Shown one piece after another: positions 10,411 through 22,353 of a stretch of 64,000 nucleotides of DNA. Made by a program: the position numbers and the translations under genes. Origin of the DNA: Helicoverpa zea. Taxonomy: Eukaryota; Arthropoda; Insecta; Lepidoptera; Noctuidae. Where the stretch lies: positions 9,369,501 to 9,433,500 of the forward strand of contig NC_061452.1 in the NCBI RefSeq assembly GCF_022581195.2, given 5' to 3'. The number at the start of each line of letters is the position of its first letter. Position 1 is the stretch's first letter. A model generated the notes under the pieces. The model was not told where the DNA came from. It saw nothing but the letters and a program-made list of their open reading frames with translations, and made no database searches.

Positions 10411-11145
10411 TCAATTCCCGGCAATATGTCTTCGCTCATGGGCCCGGTAGTGACTTGCGAACCCGAATTTGTTTTTAAAAACTCGGTCACATGATGCACA
10501 GTAGAGCTCTCCGTTTGCATTAAAGGTATAATTATACGTCGGTTTTGGACGAGTTTTACGGGCCAGGCGTTTACCATCAAGGTCTTCAAGACGATGGGAC
10601 TCGAAGTTTTCTAGTCCTTGATGAATTGCCTTACGCCACTCAGATCTTTGGGTGGCTAGGTCCTCCCATGAGTTCGGGGATAAACCGGTTGATTTTAAGT
10701 GGCGCTTTAATACATCCCTGTAACGTAAATATTGTCCTCCAGCTTGTCGTTTACCCAAACTGATTTCCGAATAGAAAATAGTTTTCGGCAACCTGGAGGA
10801 CTCCATGCGTACCAGGTGACCGCACCAGCGCAGCTGACCTTTCATCAGAAGGCACTCCATGCCCGCCAAGCCCGTCCGTCGAAGAACATCCGTATTGGGA
10901 ACCCGATCTTGCCAACGTATACGGAGTATTGCTCGGAGACACTTCATGTGGAAAGTGTCAAGGCGTTTAATATCACCTTTGTAAAGACACCATGTCTCCG
11001 AGGCGTAAAGAAGCAGTGGTAGAATTAAAGCTTTGTATACGGCAATCTTAGTCTGTAACTTAAGATCGTGTGAGTTCCAAACACGGTGTTTGAATGCACC
11101 AAATGCTGCAGCCGCCATTCCGTAACGTAGGAAGCAGGAATCCTG
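10411..11145 (-). pseudogene. LINE retrotransposon C-terminal ORF fragment with zinc finger
   Basis: The ORF keeps the region downstream of the reverse transcriptase core of a LINE: LILPLLLYASETWCL, then LRAILRIRWQDRVPNTDVL, then LRWCGHLVRM. It ends with a C2H2-type finger (YCASCDRVF...HYRAH). The reading frame stays open upstream of the first ATG (11118) to about 11145, where similarity stops, so the element is 5'-truncated and lacks the catalytic YxDD region. A 3' UTR with a (atg)n-like run near 10359-10375 probably extends to about 10239. I do not assign the LINE clade. Confidence 0.8.
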
Positions 11146-11545
11146 AAAATATCATGTCACGGACTAAGGGCATAAAGAGACGGTCTGATATTGTAAGAGA
11201 CGGATACCTAGATATATTTTGAATCTAAAAATAAAATGCATTAGGTACTTTTGCATATAACAGAAAATATTTAATCCTAAACTCTTAAACAAACTTTTAT
11301 TTTCATCTTTAAGTGGTTTTGGACTTCTAAAACACGTTTCGTGTAATAAACAGACCAACAATTTTCATAAAATTCAAATTTAATTAAGTAGGTCGTGTTT
11401 TATTCCTATCTTATTCAGTCGGTAAAAGGATTCCGGTATTACAAGTCGCCCCGGGCGTCTAAGCGTTGATCCACCCCATCTTCTCTGCCCAAGATGGCGA
11501 CCTCAAAAACATGGACTTAGCTACTTAGCTTTTCTTTTATGTCTG

Positions 11546-11775
11546 AAATCATGATGACCCCTCTCTCTGTGGGTGCAGTAGAAGGGAGTGTCAGATTTTT
11601 ACTGAGTAAGACCCACTTTTATTTCTTTTTCAATCACTTGTGTGCCTGGGCCGCGGTTACTCTTTCGAAGCTCGCAAAGTTGACTGACTGCTATTTGAGG
11701 AGCGCGTCGAACAAAACAAGGGCCTATAGTCGTAAGAAGTAAGTACGGAGGACGAGCAACTCGGGATACCTGAGT
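11546..11775 (-). mobile_element. Decayed R1-like retrotransposon 3' tail
   Basis: It is a diverged relative of 812-1070. Common words are atgacccctc, ctgtgggt, gggagtgtcaga, tttttactga, gggccgcggt and ggagcgcgt, in the same order and orientation. It is a 3'-terminal scrap without coding sequence. Confidence 0.75.
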
Positions 11776-14700
11776 TTTTGAAGATAGCACTGTATTAAAT
11801 TATTCTCGCTTCTTGTCATCAATCACTCTCAGTATCTTAGCAGGCATACTTTTAATAATATGGATAAAAATGGAGTTTGCTTTCACAGGAACCTAGTAAC
11901 CTATATTTACCTTTCAAAATAGTAGAATAGTGCTCCTATTTTAAATATTCACATCACGTTTTTTGTTAAGGATTAACCGTTTTACCGTCGGCGTTCGCCT
12001 CTTCAAAGTTTCTAACTCTTCGGTTGCGTGTCGGGTTTAAAAGTTTATATAGTTTTAGTTTTGTTTACAAGTTGTCTTCGCCAATGGTCTCAATCAAGCA
12101 CAGGTAGATTTTTAGAAAGGTGGCTAGGGAAGTAGGTACCCAAATACTTAAAGTATATCTATTACCTACAATTATCACCTCTTAGGTACATATTTCGTTA
12201 TATTTGATACAAAAAAGAAATTACTGGACCTTTAAGTAGCGGATCTAGTAAAGTTAATTTCAGCAATTAAGCTTACAATTACTTAAGTCCGTAGCTACAT
12301 GAAACTTTAGGAACAATATTTATTTTAATTTCAAATTCCACTTAAACGTTGCCAAGTGTTCATTACTCGAAGGAACCTTTTACCTGTTATTTTAAAATAT
12401 TAAGAGATTTAAGTGGCTTTTAAAACTTAAGTTGATTAAATTATTAATTATGAAACTTGTTAGTGTTTACTAAAAAGTTTCATAATTTTATCAAGTCAAA
12501 TTAATTAAAACCGACTCCGTTCTAAAGTTTAACTTAGAGCAACTTCTTATTATGCAACAAAAGTCAATTTGAAAATTAATTTACAAAATAGCTAAACGAT
12601 GTTGGCACCCAAATATTCCATCTAGATATGTTTATTTTGGTTACGCACCCTATATAGAGAATTAATTAAGCTCGTTAATTAATATGGTCTAAGCAAACAG
12701 TGGTTACAAGAAAATATTGAGGATTAACCAAAAAGGCTTCTAACCTTTCCGAATATTAAATCACCTCAACCATTCCTAATTCAAACATAGGTACTCTTCG
12801 TTTATGAACGGTAGTACTTACCTTCTTATTGATAATTTCCTTGAACTTTCACCGAAGTGGGAAGTTGGGCTAGTTATCTATGTATCTACATTATCTACTG
12901 AACTTGAAGATTCTCTTCCTATGTCGTAGCTACCCTTTCATTGCGCAAGACTGATCCCGCCCAGTAACTTCGCCCGACTACTTGGGCTTAGTTTGCCTCT
13001 TAATCATTCTCTGATTACACGGATCGAACTCTCTAGCATCCTATAACGCTGATAGGTTTAGCCTAGCAAATTATTAGTACCGACCCTGTACCTACCTTTA
13101 ATCAAGGATCATCTTTCGGTTTAGACGTTTAGGTAGCCCGATTTTGAAATGTTTTAGACGTAGGTAATGGTTATTTGCTGTCGAGGTATCAAATGTTAAG
13201 GTATAGTCAATATAAGACTTACATTAATTTAAAAATGATTCCGTAAATAAATTAATAGGTAGTTTAGAAAATCCTAGAAAAACACGCTTTCCTTTATGCC
13301 TACCTCTACAAAATATTACAAAACTTTACTAAGAAGTCCAAACACAATTATGATACGATGTTCCATCATGAAGTTCCAGTCCATATCTTCCGGCTCGGCG
13401 GTTTTGTCATCAGAACTATGTAGCTACATACCTACAACTGCTAATTTTCATGACGCGGATCCTTGGAAGATTGTTAAATTAGTTAACTTAGATTACATTA
13501 CATACTTACTTAGATACGCACAGGTTGACCTATTAAAAGCGTGTTAAAAATTGTCTATTTCTTTGTAGGTAACAGAGCTTAATTCAAACCAAAATCAATT
13601 TTGTATTCAACTAGCTATAATAATATTAAGTAATGCCTTCGCTGAAAGCCTTCGTCTCGTGTGAATTCTCCGTTCAATTGATTGTTACAGCTTTAGCGGA
13701 ATAACAAGCAGCTGGCACGCCATTCATAGCGAGGACAGAAGAGGCATATAGATATACCTATAAGTTACCTAGTATCTACCAAAATGTATCGAAATAGGTA
13801 CCATATTAGTTGGCATCACGGCTGAGTTCACCTGATATAATCAATAGAATGAATATCATGCCGAAGTACTTATTTAGACTGTTTCTGAATAAGCCATGTC
13901 CTAGCGAAAAAACTTGCAAAGTCTAAGTGCCATCATATACCAATGGTAGTTAGGTATATAAAATTACTATACAAGTTTTTTAATTCATATCTATACAAAA
14001 CTACGTACGTATGTACACTACTTCAAAGTTACACTAGTAGGTAAGAATTTTCCGCAAACATTTCCAGTGGCTAAATATTTTCACAGAGCGAATGTTAGTT
14101 CAGGATTGCCAGACGGAATATTGTAAATAATCCGTCCCCGCGATCACACAAAAAGTCCGGCCGGCACGGATTCTATTAATTCTAAAACGTTATTATACTG
14201 ATACTGAGTCCTTTACTCACAACGGACCTTATTGAACCCTGAAAAGTCTATTGCCTTTTATTCTCTAAGTTTATAAGGGAGATTTTTGCTTTAACATGCA
14301 TATGCTTACTATATTAGACCCTTTTTACCTATATGTGTATTGAAGTATTGCCTAATATGCGCATACAGCAGTGTACGACAAGAGATTTTATAACCTGGGT
14401 CACTAATAAATACCAATACCTGTCTAAAAACCCTATGAAGGTAATTTCACCCCTAAAAACTGGAATCAGTTTTTCATTTCAATAAGCCTAAGCAAATTCC
14501 ATTTTTCTATCGTGAGTTGAACATTTTGTCATTAATAAAAAGTTTTCTAAATGACAGATCTAATGGAACTATTTTATTCTACGACAGAATTTCATCCATC
14601 ATTCGTAGGTACAAATGCGAGCGAGATAATAAAACTGAAAAGCACAAAAAAAAACAATAATTAAAAATGTAGATCGCGTCTTTGAAGTGTATTTTTTCAT

Positions 14701-15305
14701 TTACACAGATGAACAGTCGAACAGTCGTACGTGACGTGGACACGACCTCTGCTAAAGTGACACAGTCGCGTTTTTAAGCCCAAATAATTAAATTGTATCA
14801 AACATTTTACGTAATGTGTCTAGGCTGGCCTAGACAGGGTAGGTACTTTAAACTGAACCTGACTGAATCTCTTTACTTAATACCATTTTATTGGCGAACG
14901 CAACACACGTCTGCCTTTCAAATAAAATAAGAGGACCTAACTAGCGATAAAAACACTAGATAGGTAAGTTTTTTGGAGATCATGATCAAATAGTAAAATC
15001 AAAAACAGAGACAAAACATAACTCTCGAGTTAGAAATAGTTTAACATAGTAAAAAATTGTTCATGAATTTAAAAAGGTCAACATAGAAGTAATTAATCCT
15101 GATTGGCGCTGGCCGCTTTGGGTACAACGACAAAATAATAATATGTAACCAGTCATGGATCTGTCACTGTGTCCAAATTTATCAGATTGATTTTAAAATA
15201 GTATTTTTGTCATGAACAAATAAGCCTACACAATCATTTACAATATTATATTTATTTTGTACATTTTTATTATGTATTCAATCGTTTTTGTAAGAAAATC
15301 ACAAT
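11776..15305. other. Long intergenic stretch, nothing recognised
   Basis: This is 3.5 kb of AT-rich sequence with no ORF above about 80 codons that looks like protein. I found no tandem array or clear inverted repeat by eye. It may hold regulatory DNA for the downstream zinc-finger gene, which cannot be judged here. Confidence 0.5.
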
Positions 15306-17193
15306 ATGAATGACTTTGCGAATTTAGAAAAAACTATTGTTCGTGAACTGTCGTGTCGTTTGTGTCTGTGCACAGATGTGGTCAAACTGAAGCCGCTGAG
15401 TGCCGAAGTTAAGAGGAAGATCAAGAGACTCTTTGATATACTGGTACAGCTTTATGTTTAAAATTATTTCATTTAGACTTAAGCAAGAGCGCGTCTAATC
15501 AACCCCAATGTAGTGTGTATATCATACAAAACTACTGTCTTGTCCAACCACATTGTTACAATCGCATATAACGTACCTAATAGATCAAGTTAAACACGCC
15601 TTCTTTATACTTGTCGTTCCTCAGGTTCGCACAGATGATGCCTTGCCCAAGGCTATTTGCCATGACTGTTTACAGCAAGTGTCTGCCCTTCATTTATATG
15701 CCGTCAAAGTGGAGAAAACACAAAAGTTTTTGGAATTCCATAAAATGAAAATGCAAGAAGAAAAACGGGACATTTCTACTGACAGGCTATTGCACCCAAT
15801 TATAACAACACTGTCGAACCAAAACTTATCAGATATACAGAAAAAGCCTGCGAGCATCACGCAAAATCTTAAATCGCCACCATCAGAACTCCAGCAAGGT
15901 GACACGAAACTAGCGAAGTTCAAAATACCAAAGAAGAAGTCACCTTCAGACATGAAGTACATGGAAGCGATGACGTTAGAAGAATTCGCTAACAGTGAGA
16001 AGCTAGACAAAAGTCTGCTTAGTACCCCAGGCACTAAGTCATTTCTAAGCTGCTCACAGAAGAAAGAGACACATCAGACTAGCAAAGCGGATCTAGACTT
16101 GAATACAGACAGTCTAGATCCAGTGGTGTTGTTGGACGGCAGACCGGCCAAGCAGGGCGCAGCTCTGGATCGCCAAATTACACTTTTTTACAAAATGGAA
16201 TGCTGCATTTGTCACGAGAACGGATTTCACTTCAGATCCCTTATGAAGCATTACAAAGAAAGGCACGGCGTACCAGGCTATGTAACGTGTTGCGACAAAA
16301 AGTTTCACTACTTCTACCCGAAAAAAATTATAGAGCACATGGCATTTCACCTTCAACCCAACATATTTATGTAAGTGAACTTTGTCAGTTATAAAAAACT
16401 GCTTGAATTCGCTAAAAAAGCAACGAGTTCTTTTATTAAGGGGAAGCCTGCGTTCAATAAACTATATAATGAACATACAATTTATTCAACAGGTGTCCAA
16501 GTTGCCATCAGAACTTCCAAACTTCGCAAGAGTTGTACGAACATCAAAGCAATGGCGGTCGGTCAGAAGGCAAGATCGTGTGTCCGCGATGTTCGGAACG
16601 CTACCCGACCTACCACGAGCTGGGTTGGCACATCATTACACATCGCACCGACAAACTCCAATGTGACTACTGTGGAAAACAGTAAGTATAAACACAGATT
16701 AGAGTACACTTCCTACGGTATAATGCATGCTATCCAGAAATTTTCGGCCTGTTAATTATTTTGAATCATTAAAATCGTAGAAGGGTTAAATAAACTAGCT
16801 ACAGACTTGAAATTTATTTTTGTCCGCAGACTAAAACATCACCATCGTAAAAAGACCATAAACCACATGGAAGATGTTATTCTTTGTTCACAATGTATGC
16901 GAACCTTGAAAGCAATTGAAAAGCAAGAAAAAGAAATTGTGAGTACAACACCCCCAACTAATAGCGTGGTTACTACCCATACTAAGATTTTGCATTCGTT
17001 GTGTGGAATGTGTGTATAATTATATCGTTATAAAAAAATGCGCAAATACTCGAGTATTTTTATTTGCGTCCATTTATTCCAGAAAGAAAAAATAAAAGCT
17101 AAGAGCAACGAGACTGTCATGATCCAAAAGTATCAGCAGAAATTCAAACAAGCCATGGGACTCTCGGGCGACGAAGACGCATCGACAGATTAA
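15306..17193 (+). CDS. ZAD-type C2H2 zinc-finger protein
   Basis: Five exons (15306-15443, 15625-16370, 16493-16681, 16830-16938, 17083-17193) join in frame to 430 codons plus stop, all with GT-AG introns. Residues about 17-75 form a ZAD domain: CRLC in exon 1 and CHDC in exon 2 supply the four zinc cysteines, followed by the long helix ending KTQKFL. A polar, probably disordered linker follows. The second half has C2H2-like fingers: CCICHENGFHFRSLMKHYKE, VTCCDKKF...HMAFH, MCPSCHQNF, VCPRCSERY...HIITH and LQCDYCGKQ. The tail is lysine-rich. ZAD proteins are insect-expanded nuclear DNA-binding factors whose ZAD dimerises; the target of this one is unknown. The gene ends 170 bp from the convergent CDK10 gene. 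Confidence 0.88.
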
Positions 17194-17279
17194 AAATAAA
17201 TTTGTTAAAAAAATAGTAATCTAGTAAAGTATTTGACTTAAATATTTGAAAAAAATATGAGTGTTTACAATTTAATTAC

Positions 17280-17316
17280 AATAAAAGTTTTTTTTCTTAT
17301 TTCGACGAAGTTTATT
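17280..17316. promoter_or_regulatory. Opposed poly(A) signals of the ZAD and CDK10 genes
   Basis: AATAAA lies at 17280-17285 on the plus strand, 87 bp after the ZAD stop. The same hexamer lies at 17311-17316 on the minus strand, 48 bp after the CDK10 stop. If both are used, the two transcripts overlap or nearly overlap at their 3' ends. Confidence 0.6.
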
Positions 17317-17363
17317 GGTTATCTTAAATATCTATAATAACTGACTCATTTATCATCAGGGCG

Positions 17364-20300
17364 TCAATCCAGCCTTCGTTTCTTGACTAGCGACCCTAGC
17401 AGGTCAGAAATGGCTGGTAAGTTGTTGGTTTGGTCGTTGGCTCCCGTATTCAAATTGGACAGAGGGATGTTCAACTGGTTGGACGAGCTCTTTTGTTGCC
17501 CTTTCATGTTTCTATGTTGAGGAAAGCTGGGCATTAGCTTAGGGTCGCAAGCTGGAACAACACATGATTGATTTATATACTAGTCTAAGATCCGACCTTA
17601 AACCGACCTTCACCGACTTCATAATACAATAAAATATACTTTATGACAAATTTCATATATTAGAAAATGTATTAAAAATAGGTTGTCTAAAAAAATCCTG
17701 GACAGACTATTTTTAAATAATTTTTTAAAAATAATTTTTAACTAAATTTTGTGACGTTAAGATAATAAGAAAATTTTTATTCTCACTTAAAGTATAAAGC
17801 TTATAGAATGTGCAGTCATTGGGTTGTCTATTATTTACCTGGACAAACTGCTCGGTTGTCAGGTATAAACAGGTATGTTCATAGTAGTTACCTTCACTTG
17901 AAATGATAATATAAAAAAAAATTATACCAATAGAAGCGCTGTTTTATTACGAACACGTTGATATAGGGTTGTCTGTGAAAAATTTAGGCCCAATAGGGGT
18001 TTGCGATTTTTAAAGCTGTTAATTTTCACATGAGTGGAAATGTGTGACAAAGAGATCCGAGTTTAGCATAGCCTGTAATAATAAAGGCATTGCAGTCACA
18101 CGTGACGGGGCCTCGAATATAAGAAAGTGCGCATGCTCGGTATTTATACGGCGAAGAATGACAGCGATACTCTAGTAAACAGTGAGCGTTATTTTGGAGC
18201 AACTGATGTTTTAGTTGCAAAAAGAATAATTAATTAAATACATATAATTCATATGAATAAAAAATCGAACACAATAACATCATTTAAATAAATAAATTTT
18301 TATGAGAATTTGTGTATTCATTCATAGTGACTTATAAATCTAATAATTGGTTAATATTAGAAAAAATTTAGTAACTTAAAATATGATGACTTAAATAATG
18401 AAAATATTTATACTAAGATTTTTTTTCTCTTTCCAGAGAAAATAAAAGAAATACAAAGTGGACAGCTAAAAATCCAAATGAAAAAGTAACAAAAAATATA
18501 GGCTAAAGGATCTTGCATTACGTTTGAAAGTTTTATTACTGAAAAGCATGTATATAAAAACAAAAACAATGAAAATTACATTATAATAAATATTTTTTAT
18601 TCAATATCTGATTCATCATGAAAAGAGGAAGAATCTAATGAAGGTAACTACTATGAACATACCTGTTTATACCTGACAACCGAGCAGTTTGTCCAGGTAA
18701 ATAATAGACAACCCAATGACTGCACATTCTATAAGCTTTATACTTTAAGTGAGAATAAAAATTTTCTTATTATCTTAACGTCACAAAATTTAGTTAAAAA
18801 TTATTTAAAAATAGTCTGTCCAGGATTTTTTTAGACAACCTATTTTTAATATATTTTCTAATACATGAAATTTGTCATAAATTATATTTATTCTATAATC
18901 AAGTTGGTGAAGGTCGATTTAAGTTCGGATCTTCCACTATACTTTCTGAACCTAATCAAACATAATTTCGTCTAAGGGTATTTGAATACTTACGAAGCGG
19001 CTGTTCCTTAAAGTACGAGCTCTGCAAACATTCTTCAGCCGTAGCGCGCTTGTTGGGGTCATACATGAACAAGAAGTTTAGCAGACGCAGCCCCGCGGCC
19101 GACAGCCATGGGAAGCGTTGCTTGAGATTGTTGTATGGCTGCTGTTTCAGTGTAAAGTTCTGCAGAGCAGGCAATGCACTGAACTCTGGCCAGATCGCAT
19201 CTGATGGTGTACCTAGAAGAATTATAAAAAAATTCAGGTGACGTCGCAACATCTAATAACGGGCGTATTTTCTCGTGTGATTCAGGTAATGTTTAAGAAA
19301 AGGCATAAAAACTCACCAAGCAAATCAACAATCAGCTCTAACTGTTCAATTTCAGTCCTTCCAGGCAGCAATGGTTTGTTAGCCAACAGTTCTCCAAGTA
19401 TACAGCCTGCGGCCCACATATCGAGTGCTGGGGTTTGTCTCGGCGATTGTAATAGGAGCTCGGGTGCTCTGTACCATAGAGTGACGACGCGAGGAGTCGC
19501 GCTTCGAGCCGGTGCACCCAGCCAGCGTGCGAGGCCGAAATCCGCTAAATTTTTTTTAGCAATTATGTAATATTGGAAGTCCTCTTTGTGAGATGTTTAT
19601 TTAAATCACACGAATTTGGTGGGTATAGGGCCTACCTAGATACAGGTTAGGCAAATGGTGACCATTCAAAAGTTAATTATATAATAATGCAAACAAACTA
19701 GAGTGAACAATTTGCTTACCAATTTTCACACATCCTTTATCCGTCAGAAGTAAATTAGAGACCTTCAAATCCCTGTGCACTATGAAGTTAGAGTGCAGGT
19801 ACTTAAGGCCTTTGAGCACTTGAAGCATCAGGCACTTTACTTGAGACTCTGTGAACGGCGACGTCATATTGTCCAGCAATGAGGCTAAGTCTTGTTCACA
19901 GTATTCCATTGATAGAAAGATGCTTGTGGAAAAAATAACCATAGAATTAGTTTTTGAACAGAACTTAAATAGGTAATAATTTTCACTGACTTTCAGTATC
20001 AAAACAGGAAACTTTCTACTATCATTGCATGCCGTTATGAGTAAGGACTGCCACAAGGTTAGTTTTAGGACCACTATTATTACTTCTTGGTGGAACTTAC
20101 CTCTCAAGAGAACGCCCAACTAGAACCTCTTTCAGTTGCACAATGTTCTCATGCCTGCATGCCATCAATACCTGAATCTCACGGAGACCACTCAAAGGCA
20201 AGCCATCTTTTTCGACATCCATCCTCACCTTCTTTAAGGCGACTATGCTGCCATTCAACTTATCTTTGGCCCTGTCTGTAAAAAAAGATATGTTACTTAT

Positions 20301-20951
20301 GGAACTCGCGATTCACTTTGTCTAGACTAGAACATCTGGGGTTCTATTATTTTATATTCTACTTACACACTATTCCATATGTGCCTTCTCCGATTCTGTT
20401 CAGTTTTTCAAATTCACCAACAAACCTGCATCTGCCAAGCTAGAATGAGGATACGAATACATTTTAAAACCTAGTATACTAATAATAAGAATACAATTTA
20501 TGATAGGGAAATATTAAAACTAATATTTACAAATAGTATACTAAGCTTTAAAAAAATTTGCCCAGGAAGTACATAACTTTATTATACTCTTCGACATTTG
20601 CGCAAAATATATCTATGAATGAAACATATTAAACTATTTACCTACTTCATGGAAACAATATGATATGATATGAAACCAAAACATTCAAGCACAACAAACT
20701 GGTAGTTTAAAGGTTATGTTTACATACAATATCTTTCTCGGGTATTTCCATTGTTTTCCCAGTCCTAAATGATATAAGGACTCCTTTTCTTGCCGCAGGA
20801 CCCGTCGGATCCACAACATCTTGCGTTGAAGGTTTTTCAGAGTCTGTAATGTAAGCGTATGGTTCATTTTAAAACCCATTCGTAATTTGCGAAAGACAAT
20901 GTAAAGTCTTATGCATTAACAGCTAATCTTTCTTTACTTACTCTGAGACAT
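17364..20951 (-). CDS. Cdk10: Cyclin-dependent kinase 10
   Basis: Eight coding exons (20942-20951, 20728-20843, 20367-20439, 20101-20275, 19720-19922, 19317-19544, 18994-19212, 17364-17551) join in frame to 403 aa. The kinase fold is complete: glycine loop GEGTYGIVY, catalytic lysine in VALKKVRM, PLSGLREIQ helix (the CDK10/11 counterpart of PSTAIRE), catalytic loop HRDLKVSNLL, DFGLAR, and TLWYRAPELLL. The C-terminus has the CDK10-typical YNNLKQRFPWLS, FLFMYDPNKRAT and SYFKEQPLPCDPKLMPSFP. The N-terminal EIPEKDILGRC...FEKLNRI also fits. CDK10 pairs with cyclin M in animals and phosphorylates factors such as ETS2. The last intron holds a 1.37-kb transposon. The start used is the 10-nt exon MSQ; no other in-frame start was found. 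Confidence 0.93.
17577..18945. mobile_element. Foldback-type element with about 315-bp inverted ends, in the last CDK10 intron
   Basis: The arms at roughly 17577-17893 and 18640-18945 are reverse complements. The inner ends match closely (aggtaactactatgaacat and its complement). The outer ends match more loosely (gatccgaccttaaaccgacc against gatccgaacttaaatcgacc). The 750-bp interior is AT-rich with no transposase. The target duplication is unclear, with TA possible. It sits between exons 7 and 8, so it must be spliced out. Confidence 0.85.
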
Positions 20952-22353
20952 GTCTTACAACACTTATAAGCTTTATTTCGTGTTAACAATTTATGTATTT
21001 TTCGTAGATCTGAAAGAAAATAAAAACAATCGATAGCGGTAAAAAACAGAGGGATTTTTTTATCTGTGAAAAGTAGCCACAGAATATACTAAGAATAGTA
21101 GAGTGGAGCTTAAATTACTTTCGGAAATGAAATTACGGTTTCTACCCAAGCAAGGAGCTTGAAAAGAATTATTTATTCTAATTTCAATATTTGCAATTTA
21201 TATATGAACATATACTTAACATTATTATAATAAGAAGCTTGTAGTTTGAGTATGGAAGGTCATTAACTTTGAACTGTTTTCAGAATGTATTTTTTTGGAA
21301 TATTCATAACATCATGGAATCCATTGACATATATTCTAGCGATAGACAAGAACATCCATACAAATAATTTACCCGCTTATGTCGTCTGTTGACATCTCGA
21401 TGACGTATTGTGACATGTAGTCATCCTCATTGATGTTAATTGCAGAAGTGTCGCTCGTATTTTGCCTACATTTTTCATTACTCAAAAAGTTTATATCTAA
21501 GTGAATTCAAAATCATGTAATATATCAAAAAGTTTATTTATATCTAATTGAATGCAAAATCATGTAATATATTAAAACCAGGAACTTATTTTTAGGGTTT
21601 TTAATATTAATTACGATGTTTTTTTTTTCTTAAGAGGGCTATCACAAATTTTCGCGAATTTAATTATTTTTTCTTGAAAGTAAGAACATACCATGACAAA
21701 GTGAAGTCTGTTTTCATTGATATTTTACCTACTGCCAGTTTTATGGCACATCTGTTTCTGCACGATTTTCTTAATCCATAATTTAAGATGGCGGGCGGGA
21801 ACAAATTAATGCATATTTGTAAAATTGAATTATAAATGAAAAGTATGATATTCAAGCGTTGTAATAGCATGAACAGCGTGTAATTTTACTAATTTGACTC
21901 TCGAATTAGTTTATATGTGTAAGTTTATACCTTGATATGTATTTTCTATTTTATAATTGTCGTTTCATAGACATCCATCTGACGCAGGTGTCAAAATCGC
22001 TCTGATTTGCCATTTTGGGCACTGCATAGTCTGCACTGCAGTTCAGTGTGGTAAGCTTTTTGTTCGGAACGTTCTATCTAGTACGTAGTACATATATATC
22101 GATGATGGAATCAGCCCTTTAATATTCATTATTGTCACTGTCATCTCTGTCAGCACTGGTACTGACAGGTACTGTCAATATATATCATGTGTCATTTGTC
22201 AGTCACATGCAAGTTAAAGTCATTTAAAATATTTGTAATTTTATAATAATATTGCATTATCACGGCAAATAAGCATTAATTTTGAATTCTATGAAAGAAC
22301 TTGATGTTGAATTAATAAAACATCTGTACTAATATCAGTTTGTTTCAGCTATA
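20952..22353. promoter_or_regulatory. Head-to-head spacer between CDK10 and MetAP1D
   Basis: This 1.4-kb spacer separates the two start codons of divergent genes and must contain both promoters. No TATA box or other motif stands out with confidence. Confidence 0.5.

Noticed and set aside
16375..16755. 126-codon ORF over the third ZAD exon
   Set aside because: The correct frame of the zinc-finger exon is different and spells CxxC/HxxxH fingers. This ORF is a shadow that includes intron sequence.
21371..21495. Minus-strand coding-like stretch (ending INEDDYMSQYVIEM...) upstream of CDK10, considered as an extra CDK10 5' exon
   Set aside because: The only GT donor leaves a phase that does not match the 10-nt MSQ exon, whichever nearby acceptor is used. 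With no other partner exon it may be chance.
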